A stretch of DNA of 64,000 nt from contig NC_048536.1 of the NCBI RefSeq assembly GCF_902806685.2, positions 1,984,001-2,048,000 of the forward strand, in the 5' to 3' direction. Each line of letters begins with the position of its first letter. Position 1 is the stretch's first letter. The notes beneath the pieces are model-generated. The model had not been told where the DNA came from, searched no databases, and saw only the letters and a program-made list of their open reading frames with translations. A program made the translations under genes and the position numbers. This DNA is from Maniola hyperantus (Eukaryota; Arthropoda; Insecta; Lepidoptera; Nymphalidae). This document shows, piece by piece, positions 51,464 through 62,345 of the stretch.

Positions 51464-51680
51464 TCTAAATATATTATAAAAGGAAAAGGTAACTGACTGA
51501 CTGACTGATCTATAACGCATAGCTCAAACTACTGGACGGATCGGACTGAAATTTGGCATGCAGATAGCTATTATGACGTAAGCATCCGCTAAAAAAGGAT
51601 TTTTGAAAATTCAAACCCTAAGGGGGTGAAATAGGGGTTTGTAATTTGTGTAGTCCACGCGGACGAAGTCGCGAGCGCAG
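51464..51680 (+). mobile_element. Helitron-like element H16
   Basis: TCTAAATATATTATAAAAGG to GGACGAAGTCGCGAGCGCAG. The CTAG end has been lost; a (TTTG)n run follows at about 51695. Confidence 0.75.
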
Positions 51681-53817
51681 GTAAAGTTTGTAAGTTTGTT
51701 TGTTTGTTTGTTTGTTACTGAACAGGGTGAGGTTTGGTATAAAACAGTTATAACACTAGCAAGAAAAACCTTTTGAGCGAAAAACCAAACACCCCTATAC
51801 TTGCCTACCTAAGAAATCAAACAAAATTTACGCGTTGCAATATTGAACCGCGAAAACTAAGTGTGCCATCATACGCTTCGCCAACTGCGAGACTGAAACC
51901 ATAAAATAACTATTAAAGCTTATCGCATCGCAAAATTACGTGCTGTCAGTGAAAATTATTTTACAGCGGCGAAACAATCGATAACGCGGAACCGTGACTC
52001 GCGTTTCCCCTCACTAGTAAAGACTCAATCAGTGTCGTTAAAACAATAAGGGAGTAGTAAAACGGAGATTATTGTTACCTATAAAGTTCCTAACAAGCAA
52101 TAGATGTCGGATAGCCGCGTTCTAGTCGACCAGGGTAACTCGAATGGGTGTTTGGGACTTGTTGAAATTCTATAGGCAAGTTTAATTTCATTTTTTTAAG
52201 TCGATTTTAGTGATGTGATCGTTTTAAGTCGATAAGCTTTTTAGGTCTAGTTAATCATCCTTTCAAAATACCTACGGAACCTTGCGCGGGTCTGACTCGC
52301 ACTTGGCCGAGTTTTTTTTAAGAAACTAACAACGTCTTTTCCAAGCTTGGCATTTCAACTTAGACTAAATTATTAAGCTTTGGTACCAAGTGCAATCTTA
52401 TCGTCAAACGATGTCATAGAATTAAAAGTGAATGTTAAAATTAAACGGCGGCCAGACGATTATTATCACAAAATAATATTTATTCTAAGAATTGATTAAC
52501 GGCTGATGGGTCACTTTCTTTCCGGTTTGAGAATCTTCGATCATCTAACTACACCTAAGTCCTTGAGTATAGTACTACAGTGCGACAAGGCTCTTTTAGC
52601 GCGTGTAAAAAATCGGAACTAACACCGCCATCTTGTGAAGTGTCACACAGTCGCCTTATATGCGGTGTTGCTAAGTAAAAAATCTGAAATTCACTATTTT
52701 TGTTAAATATTTTCATATACAACATCACAATAATATATCCTGATAAAATATATACAGCATAAATGTGTTTGCTATCTTATAGCTATATTTACCTAGTGTT
52801 TAGCACTAAATAGTTTAGGTAAATATAGTATTTGAGCAGGTTAACATGATAAGTTGCAAGTACATGGCCTATAGACGGTTTTTATTATTCTTTCTCGATT
52901 TGGAAACAGGGACAGCTTTCCCAATTATACCTTACTTATACTATAATAACCTTTTAATACCTTTCTTATACTATAAATTATAATAACCTTATATATATTA
53001 GAATATTATAACTTTAACCTCATATTAGCATATAAATAGCTTTAAAAGAGCAAATTTCAGTCGTATTTCCTTATTTCAGTCGTTTAGTCAATTTTGTATA
53101 TTTTAGTATAATTGCGCCAATCTCACTGGTAGGTAAAGTATCGCAACAATTTATTTAATTATCAACTCATATACGCAAATTACAGTTCATTAAAATTAAT
53201 ACCTAACCATTAGTTAACATTTAATGAGATTCGTTAATAAATTCTATCCATAAATTATGCATTTAAATTTATTCACAATAAGTAGGTAATCATTATTAGC
53301 ACGAAATGTGAATTCTATTTTCCGATTTCAAATAGTTTTCTTATGTCTAAGGTATATATCGGTATTTATACAAACATGAAATTGAAATGTTTATCTGTGA
53401 TTTCGTTATAATTGCCTTTTATTAAACTCATCATGTCGCGGTTATTATATTTTTGACTAAGAGCCAGCGCGTGCCAGACCTTCGTTATTTTATAAAAGCT
53501 GAAAGTTTCTCTGCGTATTGTCCCCAACACTGGGAGGAACGTTTGTTTAGACCATGGTGGCTTTGGGAGATACATGTAATAAAAGTGTAAAAAAATCTTA
53601 CGTCAAAGTATAAAGTCTATTTTTTTTTGTTCGGAATAGTATAAGAAATCACGTCATGATATCCAGACACTTAGTATGGTGGCAAACACCTACCAGACAC
53701 CCTTAAATTTATAAACTTTAAGAGTATCTGGCAGGGGGTTACCACGACACTAATGGCTCTGGCTGGTTCGGTCTGGCAATGCATGACGTTATTAATTTAA
53801 ATAGGTACCATTCCGAA
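51681..53817. other. Mostly unassigned AT-rich DNA
   Basis: Holds a P-family 5' scrap at 52273-52320 (GGTCTGACTCGCACTTGGCC, minus) and one end of the 58987-59142 MITE at 52578-52637 (CAGTGCGACAAGGCTC, AATCGGAACTAAC). A minus-strand frame at 53366-53575 (RRETFSFYKITKVWHALA) vaguely resembles a LINE reverse transcriptase tail, but I cannot support it. A 13-bp hairpin CTATATTTACCTA/TAGGTAAATATAG lies near 52783-52829. Confidence 0.45.
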
Positions 53818-54038
53818 TCTAAATATCTAAAAGGAAAAGGTAACTGACTGACTGACTGATCTATCAACGCACAGCTCAAACTACTGGACGGATCGGGCTG
53901 AAATTTGGCATGCAGATAGCTATTATAACGTAGGCATCCACTAAGAAAGGATTTTTGAAAATTCAACCCCTAAGGGGGTGAAATAGGGGGTTTGAAATTT
54001 GTGTAGTCCACGCGGACGAAGTCGCGAGCATAAGCTAG
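53818..54038 (+). mobile_element. Helitron-like element H17
   Basis: TCTAAATATCTAAAAGGA to GAGCATAAGCTAG, with A before and T after; complete. Confidence 0.85.
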
Positions 54039-54077
54039 TAATATATTAAAAAATTGACTTTATACTTTGATGTAAGC

Positions 54078-54250
54078 CTTCAATTTGTCTTTCAATCACG
54101 TCGCAACGGAGCAACGGACCCATGTGATTTTTACATAAGTATAGTTAAAGACCTGGAGAGTAACATAAGCTACTTTTTATCCTGAAAAACCAAAGAGTCC
54201 CCACGGATTTATTTAAAACCTAAATCCACGCAGACAACGTCGCGGGCAAA
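54078..54250 (+). repeat. K-family copy
   Basis: TTTCAATCACGTCGCAACGG, AAAGACCTGGAGAGTAACAT, CTAAATCCACGCAGACAACG. Confidence 0.6.
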
Positions 54251-54280
54251 AGTATTAAAAACGAAACCTGTACATTACCA

Positions 54281-55672
54281 TTAGAGCTTTCAGCCACCTG
54301 TTGATTTTCGCATTATCTCGGAAACGCGCACGCAAGCGACACTGGTCACTAAGGCGACGCACACACGGGCGACAGTCGCGTGAACAACAACCATAAACAG
54401 CGCGTTTACAGCGAGATTTATTATTACGATTCAGATTATCATTTCACTTTCAAAATCGTGTCGGATGCCTATACTCCGTCCGTTAATGGGTATTTTCTAT
54501 TTTGAAGTTAACTCGCTTATTGCTGAAGAGTTGGCGATCGTGGAACTGTAAGCCATTGCTATAATCATATCAAGAAAAAGTTATCGACCCATTGGGTTTT
54601 TCTGTTAAAAAATTCTCAGCAGCCGATTGACACTCGGTCAGCATTGGTCAGGACACCGTTCCCAGTAGTGTATTTGGACATCACTTTAATGTCAAAGAGA
54701 GTAAACAATTTTTGGACCCACTATTCTCAGTGGTAAGTAATAAAAATGTGTGGGAGTCATAGAGTCTCAAGGTAGATTGATCGGCTTTCCTCGCGATAGT
54801 CGTAAATAACTTAAGTTACTTGAACGTTTTCGTACATTAGAGCTTTCAGTCACCTGTTGATTTTCGCATTATCTCGGAAACGTGCACGCAAGCGACACTG
54901 GTCACTAAGGCGACGCGCACACGGGCGACAGTCGCGTGAACAACAACCATAAATAGCGAGCAATTATTGAGATTCAGTTTATCATTTCACTTTCAAAATC
55001 GTGTCGGATACATAACTCCGTCTGTTAATGGGTATTTTCTATTTTGAAGTTTACTTGCTTATTCGCCTAGACTTGAGGTCTACTCTAAACCATTACCTAA
55101 GATCATTTTAACAAAAAAGTTATTCGTTTATAAAGAGTCCGCTCCTTGAATAACCCCATGTTGTAATCTAGTGGGAACACCGCCGATGGGAGTTGGTTCC
55201 ACAGTTTGCATGTGCGTGGAAAGAAGCATCTGGCACAACAGACGGTCGAAGTGCACCAGACACCCAGGTGGTGAGGGTGAAATTGCTCACGGTGGCGCGC
55301 GGTGCGGTTGTGGAAAAAGGAGGGTGGAATGAGGTCAAAAAGCTCTTTCGAGCACCCATTATAAAGGTGATAGAACACGCAAAAAGAGCTTATGTCTCTA
55401 CGGTGTTCCAGGCTTTCCAACGAGCCGGTTAGTTTGGGATCGTCAACAAGTCGAATAGCCCGCCTTTGATTCCGCGTTCGGACATCACTAAACGAATCGG
55501 TCAAATATGGAGTACTATTTTGCACGGACTATAATAATTATAGTCCGTCCAAAATAGTATTGAAAATTATTCTCAGTGGTTACTTTGGTAAGTAATAGAA
55601 ATTGCGTGGGAGACGGTCGTAGGGTCTCAAGGCAGATTGGCCGGCTTTCCCCGCGATACTCGTAAATAACTT
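54281..55672. repeat. Tandem segmental duplication, offset about 556 bp
   Basis: Unit 1 at 54281-54830, unit 2 at 54837-55672. Shared blocks: AGCTTTCAGYCACCTGTTGA, GCAAGCGACACTGGTCACTA, CGGGCGACAGTCGCGTGAAC, AAAATCGTGTCGGAT, and at the far end AGTAATARAAAT with GTCTCAAGGYAGATTG. Unit 2 is lengthened by the LINE at 55100-55545. Confidence 0.85.
55100..55545 (-). pseudogene. LINE reverse transcriptase C-terminal fragment
   Basis: A 140-residue open frame (55525-55103): VRTRNQRRAIRLVDDPKLTG, LEHRRDISSFCVFYHLYNG, ELFDLIPPSFFHNRTARHRE, CFFPRTCKLWNQLPSAVFP, LDYNMGLFKERTLYKRITFL. This is the tail of a Jockey/CR1-type LINE, different from the 4.5-kb element. 5'-truncated but without stops, so a fairly recent insertion, after the flanking duplication. 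A related scrap is at 61745-61812. Confidence 0.8.
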
Positions 55673-55947
55673 CGGCTATACATTTCACAACAGAAATAAC
55701 ATAACTGCTCGAATTGTTTATGCCACCGTATTTAGATTTAAGATTGGTTGTAAAATTTTAATAGGCTCGCTATGAGATTTACTGGAACAATTATCGGTGT
55801 AGTGTATATTATGTGATTGAGATATCGGTGGAAACTTGAAAAGTCAAGTGTAGCCGGGGACTTTAACTAGTTGTAAATTACGCCCACGGCTTTTGAAGTA
55901 ATAGAATTCGTGGGACAAATCAATAAACTCGGCCCATGATAGCAGTA

Positions 55948-56083
55948 TGCCTCCCCTGTCCGTTCGTCTGTCCGTCAGCGGGCTAGGGCTACATAGGCTA
56001 CTTTTTATCCCGGAAAATCAAAGAGTTCCCCCGGGCTTTCAAAAACCAAAATCCACGCGAACGAAGTCGCAGGCATCAACTAG
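55948..56083 (+). repeat. K-family copy, complete 3' end
   Basis: CCCCTGTCCGTTCGTCTG, TAGGCTACTTTTTATCCCGG, CGAAGTCGCAGGCATCAACTAG then T. Confidence 0.65.
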
Positions 56084-56206
56084 TATTATAATAAAATATC
56101 AAAAATTAAAAACTATATCAAAAATTCTATAGATTTGGTATAATTCTTGCATTTCACGAAGGCCACTGACTCATGCTTGTGTTCAAGTCGTATCGGTATA
56201 CGTAAG

Positions 56207-56441
56207 GTAAAGTCCTTTTCATGAAAGAAGTCCCCCAGACGCAGCCTGTAATCGCGTGACATAATGGCATTGTAAACAATCTTTAAAATGCACTAAGCTA
56301 GTTAAAAACTCACAAAAATCTACCACAACAAACGAACTTGTCAACATCGACGAACATGGCCGACAATCACCGCCAACATAGTCCGCCGACATCATAGTTC
56401 CAAAAATCACCGCGGGACTTTTTTCATGAAAAGGACTTTAC
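56207..56441. mobile_element. MITE with about 28-bp TIRs
   Basis: GTAAAGTCCTTTTCATGAA and TTCATGAAAAGGACTTTAC with inner AAGTCCC/GGGACTT. The open frame inside is spurious. Confidence 0.75.
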
Positions 56442-56648
56442 ACTAAATGTGTGCGTTTGACAGCGCTTGCTCGCGACTGATTGGTCCGACATGCACGCAC
56501 ACTTACGCAATGACCATGTAAACGACGTTACCACAAGTAAAGTTCACTAGCCTTCGTGAATTGCAAGAACTGTACCTAAAACACTAAATTGGAAACATTG
56601 GCCGTTATATAGGTACCTAAGAAACTCTAACTTTACGATAAGTTTCAG

Positions 56649-56862
56649 GTACGCTACATTCTGATCGATCTCACCACTAAGCCATCACGGTTTCGAGTTT
56701 ACATCATGTAAACAATACGCAACAGCGTATATGGGGAACTATATGCGCACTTTCTTACACACAATCGCAGAATATGAAAGCTCCCCAGTGTGTAGAGAGT
56801 ACACTTACGCACCGGCGTAAGCGCAAGCCCCCGTACAACCATCATGTCCAATCGTAACCATT
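56649..56862 (+). repeat. Direct repeat, copy 1 of an unknown family
   Basis: GTACGCTACATTCTGATCGA, ACAATACGCAACAGCGTATA, AATCGCAGAATATGAAAGCT, CACTTACGCACCGGCGTAAG, ATGTCCAATCGTAACCATT. The second copy is at 57458-57676 in the same orientation. Non-coding. Confidence 0.8.
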
Positions 56863-57457
56863 AAATACTAAAATATCAAAAAAATCATTACATTTAGTAT
56901 CTAAAGCACTTTGTTGGCAACATTGGCTTAACCACGAAAGGACAACCGCAGCTTTCTAGAGGGTTGGTACCTAAAATAAATTAGAGCGTTAAGCGACGAA
57001 ATATGGCCTATTGGAACATTATATCTTTTTCTTTAACTTTTAGTATATCTTTTGTTTCCAAAAATTTAATTAAATTTTTTAAAAAACCATGAAAATCGAC
57101 TATTTTTGACGTTTGACAACCATATTTATTTTTTGATGATTAATGATATTTCATGATTCAGCTACTGCATTCAAAAAAAAGCTCTTATCATTTTACGGTG
57201 GGTTCATGTCCTAAGTAACTTAGTTATTTGTTTAGTTAAGTTCTTTTTATTTGTCTAGATATTTTGCAAATGCTGTGTACACATTTTATAGATACATTTA
57301 TCAGCCTGTGTTTGTTTATAAGTGTCGTAGTTTGTGTTAAATTAATGTATTGTGTGTGTTCCTAATAAATAAAAGAAAAAAATAAAAAAAAAATATTTAT
57401 TCCGTTCAAGTTGAATTGTCACTGTTCAGTCTTCAATGGTAAGTTCCCAGCATGTAA
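56863..57457. other. AT-rich DNA with a polyA-like 3' end
   Basis: About 57210-57394 looks like a transcript or LINE 3' end on the plus strand (TTCCTAATAAATAAAAG then A-rich). It lies between the two direct repeats. Confidence 0.35.
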
Positions 57458-57676
57458 GTACGCTACATTCTGATCGAACTAACCACTAAGTCTTCACGGC
57501 CTCAAGTTAACATCATGAAAACAATACGCAACAGCGTATAATATGGGAAACTATATGCGCAGCTTTCTTACACACAATCGCAGAATATGAAAGCTCCCCA
57601 GTGTGTACAGAGTACACTTACGCACCGGCGTAAGCGCAAGCCCCCGAACAACCATTATGTCCAATCGTAACCATTG
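57458..57676 (+). repeat. Direct repeat, copy 2 of an unknown family
   Basis: Matches 56649-56862 over its length. The second half (from ACACACAATCGCAGAATATG) is almost identical, while the first half has more changes. Confidence 0.8.
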
Positions 57677-58986
57677 TTAGATCGCTTTCATTTGTTACAG
57701 ACAGCCGGCCTGTCTGTTTGTGACATAAATGAGTGCCCGTTTAAGCCTATCTGTAGGCTAAGAGCCGGTACACCCAAGAATTAAAGTGTTTATATATACT
57801 CACAGAACTCCTAGAGTACGCATATACAAGGTTTTGCATGTAACAAAATCGTAAAATGTTGGCGGTGGACAGGGGAGAATGCTTTGTTCTGATTGGTGGA
57901 CTTAAAAGTCACGTAACCAAAACAATGTGCGGAATGAGGGTACCGAACGGGCGTGGGTCGACTTTTATGCTAAGCAAGTGCCTAAGCTTGGCGAGCGGGG
58001 GTGTTCGGCTATTAGGCGTCTATAGGTGGTGGTCTGTGTATATATATGTACCACTGCCCATAATTCTTTCAGTGGACTAATAGTGCTCTCACATGGGCAA
58101 TTTTTTAAGCGATTGGTGCTCGACAACACGCATGGATCAATCTGGAGCAATTTGGAGCGATCATTTTGCATAATATTGCTGAAATTTTCAGATATTGTTT
58201 GGGTATTGTAGTGAACTGCTTCATGTGGTCGTGACGTCATAATTGACTAAATTGCCTGGAATTGAGGAGTTTCAATTGCCCCTGAAGACGTGCCTTAAAT
58301 GCTTAAGAGTCTACTTGTAAATTTTTATACAAAAAGCGATAACATGTTTCCCGTAAATGTAGTGCAATTTTCATAATTTTTAAAAATGTTGTAGATATAA
58401 TGAAGAACTATGCTCGTATATTTTTAATTTTAAAGACTAGGTAGAGATGAGGCCGCCAAATTGTACCTGCCTATACTTTTATTTTGCTTTGTATGTATTT
58501 TTCTGCACTAATTTTGTGGTTTACAACAAAAGTGTATTCATTCATCCATTCATTCACCGTCTCTTTGACTAGTATCAGTTTATGGCTATCTAGTATCATA
58601 CGCGTTTACACTCCCGCCTCCCTATCTATCAGGGAAAGTTGATTTTCCATATCGAGTGCATTATTACGAATGGTTCCTTTATGCTGACAGTTAAATGGTA
58701 AGAATACTGACCCCGAAACATGGGTTTGCTTGTTGTTCTGGCTTGGGATAATTGATACCGATTTATCGCTGCCCACGATCAGGGAATAACTAGTCCCTAT
58801 CAGGTACAATGTATTATTTTTGGAATAATAAAACGTGAAGTTCCATACATAGAAGAGAAAATAAGCGTTTTCTATAGAAGCAAACTTTTACCAAGTGCTT
58901 TTGATAAGTCAAATAAATCTACTTTGACATAATATTATGGTAAAGCAATAGTCATTATGTCTTTATTAAAATTGCTAATTCGCATA
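57677..58986. other. Unassigned DNA with one weak coding candidate
   Basis: On the minus strand a frame from about 58875 to 58606 reads ENAYFLFYVWNFTFYYSKN, TLYLIGTSYSLIVGSDKSVS, then QTHVSGSVFLPFNC and QLSLIDREAGV before a stop, preceded by TTGCTTCTATAG, a possible acceptor. The composition is protein-like, but no family is recognised and no further exon is seen. Confidence 0.25.
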
Positions 58987-59142
58987 TAGTGCGACAAGAC
59001 TCTCTTGGCACTTGAATGACATTCACAGGGGGGCGCTGTTGGAGAGGAAATGCTTAGAATATTCAAACAAGAACAAAGGGGACACTTGACGGCAACGTTA
59101 GTTCCGATTTTCGCCACGCGCCAAGATAGCCTTGTCGCACTG
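58987..59142. mobile_element. MITE, TA target site
   Basis: TAGTGCGACAAGACTCTCTT and the inverse of CAGTGCGACAAGGCTATCTT form the ends; TA outside both. A partial copy is at 52578-52637. Confidence 0.75.
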
Positions 59143-59461
59143 TACATTTTCCTTCATAGTAGATACCTATTCATTTTAAAGTAGCTAATAAATTTATTTA
59201 TTTAATTGCGTTTATAGGGGTAACTAAACTATACCAAGATTAATACAGCTTTTGCGTAATTTCGGTACAGGAATTTACTTAAATTAAATTTACAAGGTTA
59301 ACCACATTTTCCTCATTTGGCAAGACTGTCCTACGGCTTTAAATCAAATGTAGATTATGGATTATCTCTAAAGGTGGGCTATGTATAGCTGAAAAATAAA
59401 ATCACTTCAACAGCTTTTGTATTGGAAACGCGATTTGCAGCACGCGTGTAAACGCGTATGT
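59143..59461. other. Unassigned AT-rich DNA
   Basis: Nothing recognised. Confidence 0.35.
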
Positions 59462-59893
59462 CAAAACGAGAGTTATGTGCAGAAAGAACTTTTGTTTTTT
59501 CTGCACATAACTTTCGTTTTGTCACTTCGTTGTCCGTCTGTCTATCTGTCTGTCTGTACGTCTGTCCGTCGTGTCTGTCAAGAAAACCTATAGGATACCT
59601 ACTTCCCGTTGACCTAGAATCAAGAAATTTGATAGGTAGGTCTTATAGCACAAGTAAAGGAATAAATCCGAAAACCGTGAATTTGTGGTTACTTCACAAA
59701 AAAAATGTATTTTCAATTTTCATAGTAAGATAACTATACCAATTGGGTTATCATAAAGGCTTTATCTGTACATTCTTAAACAGATTTTAATTTATATTTA
59801 TAGTTTTTGATTTATTGTGCAAAATGTCGAAAAAAATACCGAGTACGGAACACTCGGTACGCGAGTCCGACCCGCACTAAGTCCGAGTTTTTA
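59462..59893 (-). mobile_element. Family P copy with a different terminal hairpin
   Basis: The body (CCCGTTGACCTAGAATC, AAACCGTGAATTTGTGGTTA, GTCGAAAAAAATACC) is ordinary family P, but the terminal stem is CAAAACGAGAGTTATGTGCA (59462-59481 and on to 59485) paired with 59498-59521, not GGGTTCCGT/ACGGAACCC. The stem is 24 bp with one wobble, and sits at the same place relative to the ACTTCGTTGTCCGTCTGTC block. Confidence 0.75.
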
Positions 59894-60838
59894 AAAATTC
59901 GAGCCCTAAGGGCTGCCCTTAGTGACTCAGCGCGCTAGGGCTGCACTGGCCCTTGACAATGAAAAATGAAAAATTGAAAAAATATTTATTTAACAAAACA
60001 GTTTTGTCAATTTTAAACATTTTCTGATGGTACCCACACTAGATAGTCCTGTGTCGTGGGTAACTGATTCGCATTAACAATAAAAAATGTAACTGGAAAT
60101 TGACGCTCGACGCTATGATTTCTATTTCATGTCCCGCACTGTGATCTTGTGAAAACTGGCCACCCCAGCAATACAATTTTACTAGCAACAGTAAAACCTA
60201 TTACCCTATATGGGGGATATGTTAATCACTCGTATTTATTATGTTGTCGCATGAATAAATCAAAAGCGCAGGAATAATGTGGAGATATCGGGCTTTATTG
60301 AAACGGCAGCTTTCTGCTGAAGCTGTTAGCTTCTTATTATATGTTAATACCATGCTAATGTTGAGATGGAACTTATCATTAGTGTTGCCAGTAGGAAAGA
60401 TTTTTATGGATTTTTTTAGGTTGTTATACCTACTTCACACAGTTAGCGGTACAAACATAGCGACATAGGATTCATGATAGTTAAGCATTAGACCACAGGT
60501 GGCATTACTTAATAATAAATAACTAAATTATAAAATTACCAGCAGCTTTATGAGAGATTTTTGATTTTTTATTTTTATAAAACAGGCTTTACAAAACCTC
60601 AGGGATTTGAATTTTGAACCCCACTGGCCTCCAAGCTTGGGTAGTAAATATCTTTCAACTATAAATATTAAAATACAACAGGCTAATGCCCTCTTTCTAT
60701 CTTTTCATGAGAAACAAGTTTGACGCGAGTTTAAGTAATCAATTAGTTTTCAATTTGAATAAAATTAGTTTCATTTTGTTTTTTCACGTGAATCAAACAA
60801 TTTCAATAAGCACCCGAAACTATTATACATAAAAAAAA
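59894..60838. other. Unassigned DNA
   Basis: 59920-60075 (AGGGCTGCACTGGCCCTTG, TAGTCCTGTGTCGTGGGTAA) may be a minus-strand LINE 3' UTR. No gene. Confidence 0.35.
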
Positions 60839-61118
60839 TATCTTCATATGATACCCCACTTGGTATAGTTATCTTATTTTGAAAATTGAAAATACTAATT
60901 ATTTGTTCCTGAACACATTCTAATTTTATTTTTCCGATGTAACCACACATTAACGGTTTTCGGATTTATTCCTTTACTTGTGCTATAAGACCTACCTACC
61001 TACCAAATTTCATGATGCTAGGTCAACGGGAAGTACCCTATCGGTTTTCTTGACAGACACGACGGACAGACTGCCAAGAAAGTGATCCTATAAGGGTTCA
61101 TTTTCGAAACCCTAAAAA
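60839..61118 (+). mobile_element. Family P, 5' truncated
   Basis: TATCTTCATATGATACCCCA to GAAACCCTAAAAA. The hairpin is shortened to AGGGTT/AACCCT but still present. Confidence 0.7.
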
Positions 61119-61233
61119 GGGAACGTCCCAGAAAATCCGGTAGTCATGGTAACCCGCATATCACGCTGTCCGGCAATAAGACACCGCGAATGTATGGAGG
61201 CGGCACGATTTCTCGGTACATTTACATTAGACA

Positions 61234-61377
61234 CCGGTACACGGTGTACCAAAGTGGATACTTATACACTATACAGTCATACCAAAGTATCCACACGTCG
61301 ACACATGAGCTTAGATCGTTGACATTTGATCATGACGTGTGTATGAATGAGATCTATATGACTGTATCCAGTATATC
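61234..61377 (+). repeat. Direct repeat with internal inverted arms, copy 1
   Basis: ATACAGTCATACCAAAGTAT, CACACGTCGACACATGAGCT, TTGATCATGACGTGTGTATG, TATATGACTGTATCCAG. ACAGTCATA/TATGACTGT and CACACGTC/GACGTGTG are nested inverted pairs. Confidence 0.75.
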
Positions 61378-61495
61378 AGATTGTATCGTGGCTTTACATT
61401 TTCATTGAATTAAACACCGCTTGCATTTTCGCTAATGAAAAAGTTTAACCTGAGTCATATAGTGACTTTAGTATGGACACCTGTGTCAAGAGTCC

Positions 61496-61630
61496 ACCGG
61501 TACAGCGGTATATCAAAGTGAATATACAGTCATACCAAAGTATCCACACGTCGACACATGAGCTTAGATCGTTGACATTTGATCATGACGTGTGTATGAA
61601 TGAGATTTATATGACTGTGTCCAGTATATA
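61496..61630 (+). repeat. Direct repeat with internal inverted arms, copy 2
   Basis: Nearly identical to copy 1 from ATACAGTCATACC to the TATGACTGT arm. The repeats lie about 260 bp apart. Confidence 0.75.
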
Positions 61631-61989
61631 GTAGTGGAATCTAGTAAATGGCACAGGCCGGTGTCGGGCAGGAGCGAGCAAGCGGGTCACATGATGTTAT
61701 GATTAAGCAACCGGGACCACCAGTGCTTTGCGGGCTTTTCAGGAATTTTGTTGATCCGCCCCTTGAATAACCCCATGTTGAAATCTAGTGGGAACATCGC
61801 CGAAGTGAAATGTCATTTCTAAAAATAAAAATACCTAAAGGTTTTTGTATCATAAAAAAACTTTTAAAATTCATTCTACCTTAGGGCGCTTATTAAGGTT
61901 GTGTAACAAACTGAATTTAAGTAACAGCGATCATGCACTCATCCGATTGAATGCGTAAAAATACGGATATAAAAAATATCTACGACATA
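61631..61989. other. Unassigned DNA with a LINE scrap
   Basis: 61745-61812 (CCTTGAATAACCCCATGTTG, AATCTAGTGGGAACATCGCC) matches the 3' coding end of the LINE at 55100-55545. Confidence 0.5.
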
Positions 61990-62345
61990 TTATTATTTAT
62001 TTTTATTTTATTTTTATTTTTATTTTGTTTATTAGAAAGTAATCAACAGCGTAAATACATAATTATTATTTAAATTTAAATCTAGTTATAACAGAAGGCC
62101 AAAAGAGATTACTTAAAATTATAATTAAAACTATTTTTAACAGAATAGATTTAGAATAAATGTAGGTATATACAATAATATTATAATTACAACAGTGTGT
62201 GTGTATGCTTGGGTGTGTGTGTATGCGTGTGTGCTTTTGTGTGTGTGAGTGTGTGCGTGTGTATATGTGTGTGTGTATGTGTAAGTGGGAGTGTGTGATT
62301 GCATGCATATTTAGATGTTAGCTACTTTTTTTTACGATGATAGTT
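61990..62345 (-). repeat. LINE 3' UTR with CA microsatellite (copy 2)
   Basis: Reverse complement of the structure at 15118-15465: AGTAATCAACAGCGTAAATA, CAGAAGGCCAAAAGAGATTA, then a GT-rich block (62192-62297). T-rich stretch at the polyA end. Confidence 0.65.

Noticed and set aside
53366..53575. 69-residue frame resembling a LINE reverse transcriptase tail
   Set aside because: Resemblance limited to a few residues, no LINE 3' UTR or tail next to it.
62066..62308. His/Thr-rich 80-residue frame
   Set aside because: Translation of a CA/GT microsatellite in a LINE 3' UTR.
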